In this document: positions 21,674-29,443 of the stretch, one piece after another
Position numbering within the stretch: the stretch's first letter is position 1
Layout of the letters: the number at the start of each line of letters is the position of its first letter
Source of the DNA: a virus
Strand: one strand, 5' to 3'
IMG/VR virus record: IMGVR_UViG_3300012936_003649
Coordinates: 1 to 64,000 of that record
Length of the DNA: 64,000 nucleotides
The notes under the pieces: generated by a model
Told to the model about the DNA's origin: nothing
Database searches by the model: none
The model's input: the letters and a program-made list of their open reading frames with translations, nothing else
Position numbers and translations under genes: made by a program

Positions 21674-23490
21674 TGGCGTATAAACTAAACAAAACAGACG
21701 GCACGTTACTAGTAGATTTAATTGACGGTACTATTGATGTTAATAGTACATCTCTTACATTAGTAGGTAGAAATTATACAGGATACGGTGAAGCATTTAA
21801 TGAAAATTTTATAAAATTATTAGAGAACTTTAGTAATGCTAATTCACCTATCAATCCTATTAAAGGACAACTTTGGTGGGACACAACAGAAGCACGTCTT
21901 AAAGTTTATGAAGGTTCTGTATTTAAAGCAGTAGGTGGACCTTTTGTTCAAAAAGATCAACCCGCAATGGTTGCTGGTGATTTATGGATGGACAATGTTA
22001 ACAATCAACTTTATTTTTTCGATGGAACTGATTTAGTATTAGCAGGACCTATTTACAAAGCAGGACAAGGTGAAACAGGATTTAGAATTGAAAGTGTACT
22101 TGATACTCAAGATAGAAGTCGTACACTTGCAAGTTTGTATTTAGGTAACGGCACTGACGGTACTACTTCTAGAGCCGCTGTAATTAGTAATGTAGAATTT
22201 ACACCGGCAGTTGGATATGGAATAACAGGTATCACAGGAAATATCAAAAAAGGTATAAACATTATTGACAAAGATAATTTTATATTTGAAGGTACAGCAG
22301 ATGCCGCTAAAGCATTAATTAAAGCAGATGGTACAAAAGTTGGTGCAGATAATTTTGTTAGTTCAACAACAAATAATGTTGTTACAGGATCGCTTGCAGT
22401 AAGTAATTCATCAGGTATTACTATTGGACCAAATGCTAACCAAACATTAAGTATTATTGGAAACTCATTTGTTTCTGGCAATGCACAACTAGATGAAAAC
22501 TATTCAATAAGAGTTACAAGTTCAGCCGCAGGAGCACAACAAGTTGATGCTATATTCATAGACGCGGCTAATAAGCGTGTAGGTATATTTGACAATACAC
22601 CAGAATATACATTAGATGTTACAGGAGATATTCGTGTAACTGGAAATTTATTAGTAGAAGGTTCAAGTGCAAGTATAGATGTAAGTAATTTAAGAGTTGA
22701 AGACAAACAAATTGAACTTGCGATTACAAGTGATAGTACTCTTTTAACAGATGCTGGAGTCAACGATGCTGGTATGGTTATTAGAGTTACAGGTGCAGAT
22801 AAAAAATGGACTTGGTTACAAGCAACAAATAGTTGGACTACAACGGAAAATATTGATCTAACTACAGGAAACCAATACAAAATTAACGGTACATCAGTTT
22901 TAAGTGGTAATACATTAGGAGCAGGTGTTACAGCATCTAGTCTTACAACTGTAGGTACATTAGTAAACTTAGACGTTGATAATATTAATATCAACGGTAG
23001 TACAATTACAGCCGCTAGTGGAATGACGATAAATGCAAACGGTGATGTTAATTTTGCTAATCAAAAAATTACTGCTATAGCAACACCGTCAAATGCAACA
23101 GACGCGGCATCAAAACAATATGTTGATGAATCAATTGCGGCGTCGGCTATTTCATTTAGTATGGACGTTACTGGATTGAACGATACACAAATTGGATTAG
23201 TACTAAACGATCTTGTGCCTGCAGGCACTGTTGCAAACGGAACAACTGCAAGAATACATTGTACAACACTTGGCGGCGCAAGTGTTACAGGCATTGATAT
23301 TACCGCAGTTACAAGTAAATCATTTATAGCAGTAGACGCCGCAGGAGTTCAAAACGAATCAGTGTTACAAGATGTTGGTTTTGGAAGTGCAACAGGTACA
23401 GTTACGGTGACTGTGTCTAGATCATTAAAGGAGTACATCACAGCAGGTGGTAATTGGACATTTAGTCAAAACCTTACATCTAGTGTGTAA
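21673..23490 (+). CDS. Tail fibre paralogue without collar domain
   Basis: 605-residue fibre with the same N-terminal attachment module as its neighbours (LVGRNYTGYGEAFNENF, KGQLWWDT). Beta-repeat shaft segments resemble other fibres (YTLDVTGDIRVTGNLLVEG). Near residue 475 is the NATDAASKQYVDES motif often seen in trimeric fibre shafts. It lacks the collar domain of the preceding gene, so its tip is different. Likely another virion fibre or a baseplate-attached spike. Confidence 0.8.
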   Translation: MAYKLNKTDGTLLVDLIDGTIDVNSTSLTLVGRNYTGYGEAFNENFIKLLENFSNANSPINPIKGQLWWDTTEARLKVYEGSVFKAVGGPFVQKDQPAMVAGDLWMDNVNNQLYFFDGTDLVLAGPIYKAGQGETGFRIESVLDTQDRSRTLASLYLGNGTDGTTSRAAVISNVEFTPAVGYGITGITGNIKKGINIIDKDNFIFEGTADAAKALIKADGTKVGADNFVSSTTNNVVTGSLAVSNSSGITIGPNANQTLSIIGNSFVSGNAQLDENYSIRVTSSAAGAQQVDAIFIDAANKRVGIFDNTPEYTLDVTGDIRVTGNLLVEGSSASIDVSNLRVEDKQIELAITSDSTLLTDAGVNDAGMVIRVTGADKKWTWLQATNSWTTTENIDLTTGNQYKINGTSVLSGNTLGAGVTASSLTTVGTLVNLDVDNININGSTITAASGMTINANGDVNFANQKITAIATPSNATDAASKQYVDESIAASAISFSMDVTGLNDTQIGLVLNDLVPAGTVANGTTARIHCTTLGGASVTGIDITAVTSKSFIAVDAAGVQNESVLQDVGFGSATGTVTVTVSRSLKEYITAGGNWTFSQNLTSSV

Positions 23491-23498
23491 GATAAATA
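23491..23498 (+). promoter_or_regulatory. Late-promoter-like box GATAAATA
   Basis: GATAAATA begins immediately after the stop of the preceding fibre gene and lies 24 bases before the ATG at 23523. A 7/8 match to TATAAATA. Confidence 0.4.
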
Positions 23499-23522
23499 TA
23501 GTTATAATTAAAGGGTTGAAAC

Positions 23523-25004
23523 ATGGCTTATACAATTAACAAATACAGCGGAGCAACACTAGTAGTAGTGCAAGACGGCACCGTTGATCTTACAACAGAT
23601 TTAACATTTGTTGGTAAGAACTATGCCGGATACGGCGAAATACAAAATGAAAACTTTTTGTTTTTATTAGAAAACTTTAGCGGAACTTCACAACCGCCAA
23701 AACCAGTCAGCGGGCAAATATGGCATGATTCAACAAACGGAAAAATTAAATTCTACGATGGTACAAAATTTAAAACTACAGGCGGTGCAGAAGTTTCAAC
23801 CACACAGCCAACAGGTTTAACAGCAGGAGATTTTTGGTGGGATTCAGGTAATAGCCAACTTTATACTTATAATGGTACATCATTTGTATTAGTAGGACCT
23901 CAAGGAGCAGGTTCCGGATTAACACAGATGCAGAGTAAAACAGTTCGTGATATCTCAAATGTTAACCACAGTGTGATTGCCGCAACAATTGAAGATGAAA
24001 TTATTTACATTATAAGCGGGCAAGAATTTACTATTGATAGCACAGATCCTTTAAACGCTATAACAGGATTTGATGTAGTTAAGAAAGGCTTAACACTTGT
24101 TAACACAACTGATGCAACTAATGGTGTAACTACACCTGCAGGACATTATTATTGGGGAACAGCAAGTAATGCCTTAAAACTAAATGGTTTAGAAGCAAGC
24201 AGTTTTGTACAAAGTTCTCCAGGCGTAGCAACTGAGTTTACTGATATTGTAAGATTTCCAGACGCAGGTATAACAGTAGGTGATCAAAACGACTTACACA
24301 TCTACATCGAAAATGGTAACCAAGGTGTTATTGCAAACGAAGTTGGTACAAATAATATTATAAGATTCAAAACAAGCAATGCTAATAGTGTGCAAACAAA
24401 TAGTGTTATAATCCAGTCAACAGGAATGAATCCTGGTTCAACAAGCACATACACATTAGGATCAAGTATTGCAAAATGGTCAAACGTTTGGGCAGATAAC
24501 TTCCAAGGCAATGCATCAAGTGCAAGTGCTATTAGATTTAATAGTGCAGATTATGCAGGAGATACAAGTGCTATTGCAAGTACAACAGCATTAAGAGATA
24601 GTTCGGGCGATTTACATGCTAATTTCTTTAGAGGAACTGCAACACAAGCACAATACGCAGACCTTGCAGAAAATTATGAAACAAATGAGCATTTACCAAT
24701 TGGAACAGTAGTAGCAGTAGGCGGAGAAAAAGAAGTTCGTCCAGCAAAAGTAAGTGATTTTGCTATAGGTGTTATTTCAGAATCACCAGCATATTTAATG
24801 AATAGTATGTCCGAAGGACAGGCAGTCGGCTTAAAAGGTCGTTTGCCAGTAAGAGTAAAAGGTCCAGTATCAAAAGGACAAGCAGTTTATGCATGGCAGG
24901 ACGGTGTTGCTTCAACTATTGCTAGTAACGGATTAGTAGGTGTTGCATTAGAATCAAGCACTTCTGATACGGAGCAGTTAATAGAGTGTGTTTTAAAAGT
25001 ATAA
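23523..25004 (+). CDS. Tail fibre paralogue
   Basis: 493-residue fibre, third copy of the family sharing the N-terminal module (FVGKNYAGYGEIQNENF, SGQIWHDS, residues 1-95). The middle has a repeat-rich shaft with a YTLGSSIAKWSNVWADNFQG motif typical of phage fibre and head-spike shafts. The C-terminal 110 residues (ADLAENYETNEHLPIGTVV to LIECVLKV) form a compact beta domain often found at fibre tips. No S74 self-cleaving chaperone is visible. Confidence 0.8.
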   Translation: MAYTINKYSGATLVVVQDGTVDLTTDLTFVGKNYAGYGEIQNENFLFLLENFSGTSQPPKPVSGQIWHDSTNGKIKFYDGTKFKTTGGAEVSTTQPTGLTAGDFWWDSGNSQLYTYNGTSFVLVGPQGAGSGLTQMQSKTVRDISNVNHSVIAATIEDEIIYIISGQEFTIDSTDPLNAITGFDVVKKGLTLVNTTDATNGVTTPAGHYYWGTASNALKLNGLEASSFVQSSPGVATEFTDIVRFPDAGITVGDQNDLHIYIENGNQGVIANEVGTNNIIRFKTSNANSVQTNSVIIQSTGMNPGSTSTYTLGSSIAKWSNVWADNFQGNASSASAIRFNSADYAGDTSAIASTTALRDSSGDLHANFFRGTATQAQYADLAENYETNEHLPIGTVVAVGGEKEVRPAKVSDFAIGVISESPAYLMNSMSEGQAVGLKGRLPVRVKGPVSKGQAVYAWQDGVASTIASNGLVGVALESSTSDTEQLIECVLKV

Positions 25005-25007
25005 ATA
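25000..25007 (+). promoter_or_regulatory. Late promoter box TATAAATA
   Basis: Exact T4 late -10 box, overlapping the stop codon of the preceding gene. An AAGGAAG ribosome binding site follows at about 25024, 6 bases before the ATG at 25036. No -35 is needed for T4-type late promoters. Confidence 0.6.
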
Positions 25008-25035
25008 TTAAAACACGTATATAAAGGAAGTAAGC

Positions 25036-25944
25036 ATGGCAGTTGGCGATTTAATTACAGCCGCAAGATACAACAACGCACAAGGAAGAGTAAGTGCAAT
25101 TCTTGGTAATGGATCAGGCAATGAAGGCTATGGTCAAACTGTTAATAGTCAGCAAGTTTCAAGCAATGTTGTAATTGATGCAACGCATGTAAACGCTATG
25201 TTTACAGATTTAAAAAATATTTTTGTTCATCAGACAGGTGGTAATCCAAATTCTATTGCAGAAGTAGAAGTAGGCGATACTGTCGCTGAAGATACCAGTG
25301 GAGCAGACACAAAAGAAGGCTTCAAAGATTACGAAGATTTTATAGGCATAATAGAAACATCAGCAAACAGGTTTAGATTGGCATCAGCACAAAGTAGTGT
25401 AGTCGCTAGTGCAGAAACAATTCAACGCAGGAACCAATGGACAGCACCAATTGAGTGTGAATTTCAAATTGCATTTGCAGATGGCGATGCACGTAGACAT
25501 TTTTTTAATGCTGGTGGATCTTTAACTTTTATAAGTTCATTAAGTGGAACTCCTACTTCAGGAGATAGTGTTGCAAAAAGTCAAGACTGGGCCGCAATAC
25601 TCGGAAATGCAGGAACAGTGTCTATGAATCACGATATAACAACAACATCTGGAACGGGTGTTGTACAAAATATTGGAAATTTTGACTTAACAACTTCGTA
25701 TCAAGAAATATATAGAAAATCAGCAACTGGAGTTTATGGCAATAATAACTATATTCTTTCTGCCAAGGCTCCTACTAGTTCTACGATAAGAGTGAAATAC
25801 GAATTTTATGATGACAACCCGGGTGGTTTCAAAATTGATGAACCAGTTCAAGGATTATTAGAAGCCAAAATAGGATTTGTGAGAGCAAGTGGATCTTTTG
25901 TTGATACCCCAGCACCAGCATTTTCGGCTACAGATAGTCTTTGA
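25036..25944 (+). CDS. Putative virion/adhesin-like protein, paralogue 1
   Basis: 302-residue protein of a family common beside tail fibres in marine T4-like phages; function not known. It starts MAVGDLITAARYN, has a central DARRHFFNAGGSLTF motif (about residue 154) and ends with FVRASGSFVDTP. It is largely beta and Ser/Thr/Asn-rich, with no membrane segment. The downstream gene is a clear paralogue with the same three landmarks. A strong ribosome binding site and an exact late box precede it, so it is probably made late as a virion protein. Confidence 0.7.
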   Translation: MAVGDLITAARYNNAQGRVSAILGNGSGNEGYGQTVNSQQVSSNVVIDATHVNAMFTDLKNIFVHQTGGNPNSIAEVEVGDTVAEDTSGADTKEGFKDYEDFIGIIETSANRFRLASAQSSVVASAETIQRRNQWTAPIECEFQIAFADGDARRHFFNAGGSLTFISSLSGTPTSGDSVAKSQDWAAILGNAGTVSMNHDITTTSGTGVVQNIGNFDLTTSYQEIYRKSATGVYGNNNYILSAKAPTSSTIRVKYEFYDDNPGGFKIDEPVQGLLEAKIGFVRASGSFVDTPAPAFSATDSL

Positions 25945-25979
25945 CATAATTAACATAGTATAGTATAATATTACTATAC
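25941..25979 (+). promoter_or_regulatory. Consensus sigma70-type promoter with inverted repeat
   Basis: TTGACA (25941-25946), a 17-base spacer and TATAAT (25964-25969) match the bacterial vegetative consensus at all 12 positions. The -35 overlaps the TGA of the upstream gene. An inverted repeat, GTATAGTA / TACTATAC (25958-25965 and 25972-25979, 6-base loop), covers the -10 and could be an operator. It precedes the gene at 25998, which has GGAGAG as ribosome binding site. Confidence 0.8.
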
Positions 25980-25997
25980 AATTGGAGAGAAGAGTAA

Positions 25998-26957
25998 ATG
26001 GCCGTTGGTGATTTAATTACCGCAACTAGATATAATAATTTACAAACAAGAGTAGAAAATATTCTTGCTAATGGATCTGGTTCGGAAGGATATGGAGAAA
26101 GTACAGCAAGTAATCAGGTCTCTGTAGGTAATGATGTCACAGCAACACACCTTAATCAATTATTCACTGATATTGATAGGATTAGCAGACACCAAACAAA
26201 TCAAAGCGCCGCTGGTACAATAGCACAAGCGGCAATAGGTGATATTATTGCAGATGAGACAAGTGATAACCCAGACGGAGTACTAAAAGGTTTTGCTGAT
26301 TACGAAAATACTATGACAGTATTAGAAGGCAACCCAAATAGATTTAGATTATCAGCATTACAAAGTACTTCAGGCACTGACCCTGACACATTAACATTTG
26401 GTCCTACACAATGGAGAGATGCATTAAATGGTTATGTTAGAGTAGTGTTTGCTAGTGCAGATGCACGTAGACACTATTTTAATGCTGGTGGTATAATTAC
26501 ATTTGTAAGTAGTTTGACAAGCACAGCGTCAGGTGAAAATGTTGCTAAAACAAATGATTGGTCGACTATGCTTTCTAATGCAGGTACAGTATCTTTTGGT
26601 TACAACTATACTTCAACTAGTAATTCAGGAACAGGAAGTGCAATAGGAAACTTTCAATTAACTTCATCTGAACAACAACTTTTTAGAAAACCAGGTTCTG
26701 GATTGTATGCAGACAATAACTATTACATTAGAGGTAAAGAAGTCAATAGTAGCACAATTGAATTCCGTATTTGGATGTCAGATACAGATACAGGAACTGC
26801 ACCATTTGGACCTAACAATGCTAAAGGATTTGTAGCAGTTGATGAATATGTAGTAGGCAATCTTGTTACTACAGTTGGTTTTAAAAGAGCCAGCGGTTCT
26901 TATGTTGACACACCATTACCTGCAATTAATAGACACTCCAATTTTAGTGGTAGTTAA
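25998..26957 (+). CDS. Putative virion/adhesin-like protein, paralogue 2
   Basis: 319-residue paralogue of the gene at 25036, sharing MAVGDLITATRYN at the N terminus, DARRHYFNAGGIITF near residue 157 and GFKRASGSYVDTP near the C terminus. Function unknown. Unlike its neighbour it follows a perfect sigma70-type promoter rather than a late box, suggesting separate or earlier expression. GGAGAG about 8 bases upstream supports the ATG. Confidence 0.7.
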   Translation: MAVGDLITATRYNNLQTRVENILANGSGSEGYGESTASNQVSVGNDVTATHLNQLFTDIDRISRHQTNQSAAGTIAQAAIGDIIADETSDNPDGVLKGFADYENTMTVLEGNPNRFRLSALQSTSGTDPDTLTFGPTQWRDALNGYVRVVFASADARRHYFNAGGIITFVSSLTSTASGENVAKTNDWSTMLSNAGTVSFGYNYTSTSNSGTGSAIGNFQLTSSEQQLFRKPGSGLYADNNYYIRGKEVNSSTIEFRIWMSDTDTGTAPFGPNNAKGFVAVDEYVVGNLVTTVGFKRASGSYVDTPLPAINRHSNFSGS

Positions 26958-26960
26958 TAC

Positions 26961-27000
26961 TTGACTTTCTGACAGATTTGTCATATAATACTATTATATG
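26961..27000 (+). promoter_or_regulatory. Sigma70-type promoter with 19-bp perfect palindrome
   Basis: TTGACT (26961-26966), a 17-base spacer and TATAAT (26984-26989). CATATAATACTATTATATG (26982-27000) is a perfect 9-1-9 palindrome over the -10 and the expected start site. A second small inverted repeat, TGACA-GATT-TGTCA (about 26970-26983), lies in the spacer. GGAGAA just before the ATG at 27009 gives a very short leader. It drives the first accessory operon (27009-34099). Confidence 0.8.
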
Positions 27001-27008
27001 GAGAAATT

Positions 27009-27344
27009 ATGGATCAACGTCTCAAAAAAGCATTAGAACATGCAGACTATGTCTCAACATTCAAAAATCAAAAACGTATACTACAAGAAAAATACACGAA
27101 AGAATCTACAGTATATTATCAAGGCGGACAATTTACTGCAACTAGAGAATTTATTGCAAGTGTTCTAGCAATAAAATGTGATATTTTTGTAGACAATAAT
27201 AATACTCCTATAAAAATTACAAACAAAGAAGCGTTTTACAACGAATTAGTCACAGCATACACAACTGCAAATGAAAATTACTATACAGAGTATCAAAAAA
27301 TAATTGATAGCGAAAGAACTGTGCAAGGAATATTAAATGTCTAA
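27009..27344 (+). CDS. Hypothetical protein, first gene of accessory operon
   Basis: 111-residue soluble, helical-looking protein with no recognised domain. It is Lys/Tyr/Asn-rich and has a YYQGGQFTATREFI motif in the middle. GGAGAA sits 5 bases before the ATG. It overlaps the next gene by 8 bases. Similar small proteins occur between fibre and glycosyltransferase genes in marine T4-like phages, but no function can be given. Confidence 0.6.
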   Translation: MDQRLKKALEHADYVSTFKNQKRILQEKYTKESTVYYQGGQFTATREFIASVLAIKCDIFVDNNNTPIKITNKEAFYNELVTAYTTANENYYTEYQKIIDSERTVQGILNV

Positions 27345-28125
27345 GGGCATACTTGTACACGCATTCAATAATGAAGAAATAGATTACGTCAAGCAAGCAT
27401 GTATGGTTGCAGAACGTGTAAAAAAGTATCTTGATCTTCCTACAAGTGTTATAACTGATTGTAAAGTGCCAAAAAATGTTTTCGACCATGTAATTGAATT
27501 TGACACTCCGCAAAGATACACTAGAAAGTTGTATAATAACGGAAATCACGGAAAACATTTAACCTTTAAAAATAATGCAAGAGTTTTAAGTTACGATTTA
27601 TCACCGTATAAGCAAACACTAATGATTGATAGTGATATAATCATATGTGATGATGTTTATAAAAACTGTTTTGAACAAGATAATCCTTTATTGATGTATA
27701 AAGATGCATATCATATAGGACAAAATTTAGATTATAGAGAATTTAATAAAATAAGCGATTCAAGTGTAGATTTTTATTGGGCAACTTGTGTATATTTTGT
27801 AAAATGTAAACAAAACAAAATATTTTTTGATTTGCTACAGCATATTGAAGAGCAATGGCGTCATTATAGAATGTTATATCAAATAGTACAGCGAACATAC
27901 CGCAATGACTTTGCTTTTAGTATAGGTGCCCACATTATGAATAATCATTCTAAAGGCAACTTTGTCAATCCTATGCCAGGAAAACTTTTTTACACTATAG
28001 ACAAAGACATTACACACGAAATAAAACAAGATAAACTAACTTTTTTAATTGATAATAATCCAATTGCTACAAAAGGACTTACTGTACATGCTATGAACAA
28101 ATATAGTTTAGAGGAATTACTATGA
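27337..28125 (+). CDS. Glycosyltransferase-like protein (GT-A type)
   Basis: 262-residue protein resembling nucleotide-sugar glycosyltransferases with a GT-A fold. After an N-terminal Rossmann-like strand (GILVHAFNNEE), a predicted metal/nucleotide-binding DxD motif lies at residues 98-100 in TLMIDSDIIICDD, preceded by LSYDLSPYKQ. A conserved C-terminal His region (LTVHAMNKYS) follows. The next gene has the same plan. Donor and acceptor are unknown; overlaps of 8 and 4 bases tie it to the operon. Confidence 0.6.
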   Translation: MSKGILVHAFNNEEIDYVKQACMVAERVKKYLDLPTSVITDCKVPKNVFDHVIEFDTPQRYTRKLYNNGNHGKHLTFKNNARVLSYDLSPYKQTLMIDSDIIICDDVYKNCFEQDNPLLMYKDAYHIGQNLDYREFNKISDSSVDFYWATCVYFVKCKQNKIFFDLLQHIEEQWRHYRMLYQIVQRTYRNDFAFSIGAHIMNNHSKGNFVNPMPGKLFYTIDKDITHEIKQDKLTFLIDNNPIATKGLTVHAMNKYSLEELL

Positions 28126-28928
28126 AACAAGGTGTATTAATATTTGCACAAAATAACCAAACAGATGATTATGTAAAACAAGCATACTTGTGTGCAATGA
28201 GTGGTATGAAAAACGGAAATATGCATTTTACACTAGTGACTGACAAAGAAGTTGAGGAAAAAATTGCATTTGTATTTGATAAGGTTATTTTGTTAAAGCA
28301 TGACCAAGCAAAAAACAGCGAATGGAAAATAGAAAATAGATGGAAAGCCTATAATCTTTCTCCATATGACGAAACAATAGTTGTTGACAGTGATGTTTTA
28401 TTTTTAGAAAAAATAAATTGGTCTAAATTTAAGGATCAAGAACTTTACTTTACACAAAATCCAATTACATATAGACAAGAACCTATTAATGACACTTACT
28501 ATAGAAAAGTTTTCTCACAAAATTACTTGATTAATATATATGCAGGATTATATTACTTCAAAAAAACAAAACGTGTAGCAAATTTTTTTGCATTATTGGA
28601 AACTGTCATAGAAAATTGGCAAGATTTTTATGAAATATTTTGTAAAAACCATAAACCAAAACATTGTAGTATTGATGTTTGTGCCGCTATTGTATTAGAA
28701 CTTATGGAATATGATAATTTTCAAGATGTTGACTTGATTGATTTTGTACACATGAAATTACACGCACAAAATTGGGTAGACACAAGTGAACATTGGCAAC
28801 AGAAAGTTGATTGGTATTTTAATGATGGTTTAAAAATTGGTAATCACCAACAACACGGAGTATTTCATTACACTGAAAAAGACTTCTGTGACAAAATACT
28901 AGCAAGGTATGAAAAGTGTACTGGTTAA
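28122..28928 (+). CDS. Glycosyltransferase-like protein (GT-A type), paralogue
   Basis: 268-residue paralogue of the preceding protein. The N terminus GVLIFAQNNQTDDYVKQAYL parallels GILVHAFNNEEIDYVKQACM. The DxD motif is at residues 89-91 in ETIVVDSDVLFLE, after the shared Y-LSPY segment. The C-terminal half has HMKLHAQNW and GVFHYTEKDF. It starts with the ATGA overlap type and is translationally coupled upstream. Probable sugar transferase of unknown specificity. Confidence 0.6.
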   Translation: MKQGVLIFAQNNQTDDYVKQAYLCAMSGMKNGNMHFTLVTDKEVEEKIAFVFDKVILLKHDQAKNSEWKIENRWKAYNLSPYDETIVVDSDVLFLEKINWSKFKDQELYFTQNPITYRQEPINDTYYRKVFSQNYLINIYAGLYYFKKTKRVANFFALLETVIENWQDFYEIFCKNHKPKHCSIDVCAAIVLELMEYDNFQDVDLIDFVHMKLHAQNWVDTSEHWQQKVDWYFNDGLKIGNHQQHGVFHYTEKDFCDKILARYEKCTG

Positions 28929-29443
28929 TATTTGATAAAGATTCTAGTAAAATTATAGGTTTACAAAACTACGCTCCAGATCATCAATATGCTTTGGAAG
29001 TCAACGAAGATTTGTATGTTGATTTTATTGAAAATCCTGATAAAAAAGAAAATTATGTTGTTAAATTTGATTTGGCAAAAAAGAAATATACATTATTAGA
29101 ATATGAACAGCCAAAATTTAATTATGATATAAAAGACATAATTTATCATATTCCTAAAAAGGATAACGCAGATTGTATGATTACAAGAAACACTGAATGG
29201 CGTAATTGGAAATTATACGTCAATGTGAAAGAAAAACTTTTGTTAAATCCTAATCAACTATGCAAGTTTAGCGTAACAAAAGAAAATGATCCTCACTTGC
29301 TTATTAGAACATTTGATGCTACGGTAGAGCAAATAGCAAACGGACACATAGTTCAGTTCGAGTATGATGAAGAAGAAGGTGATGTAAGTATATACACACC
29401 AAAGATATTTAATAGTTACGGATATGTAGATGAAGCAATTTAA
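28916..29443 (+). CDS. Hypothetical protein
   Basis: 175-residue protein with a GTG start overlapping the upstream gene by 13 bases and the downstream gene by 14. It is acidic and beta-rich, with no recognised domain, signal or membrane helix. The pattern of aromatic and acidic residues (EYEQPKFNYDIKDIIYHIP) and its fixed position inside the glycosyltransferase operon suggest a partner role, but nothing more can be said. Confidence 0.5.
   Translation: MYWLIFDKDSSKIIGLQNYAPDHQYALEVNEDLYVDFIENPDKKENYVVKFDLAKKKYTLLEYEQPKFNYDIKDIIYHIPKKDNADCMITRNTEWRNWKLYVNVKEKLLLNPNQLCKFSVTKENDPHLLIRTFDATVEQIANGHIVQFEYDEEEGDVSIYTPKIFNSYGYVDEAI

Noticed and set aside
22500-22994. 164-codon minus-strand open frame in a tail fibre gene
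   Set aside because: Low-complexity antisense of a Thr/Ser/Val-rich fibre; no supporting signal.
25958-25979. Inverted repeat as an intrinsic terminator
   Set aside because: The stem is pure AT-type with a single G or C per few bases, has no U tract after it, and lies over a perfect promoter -10.
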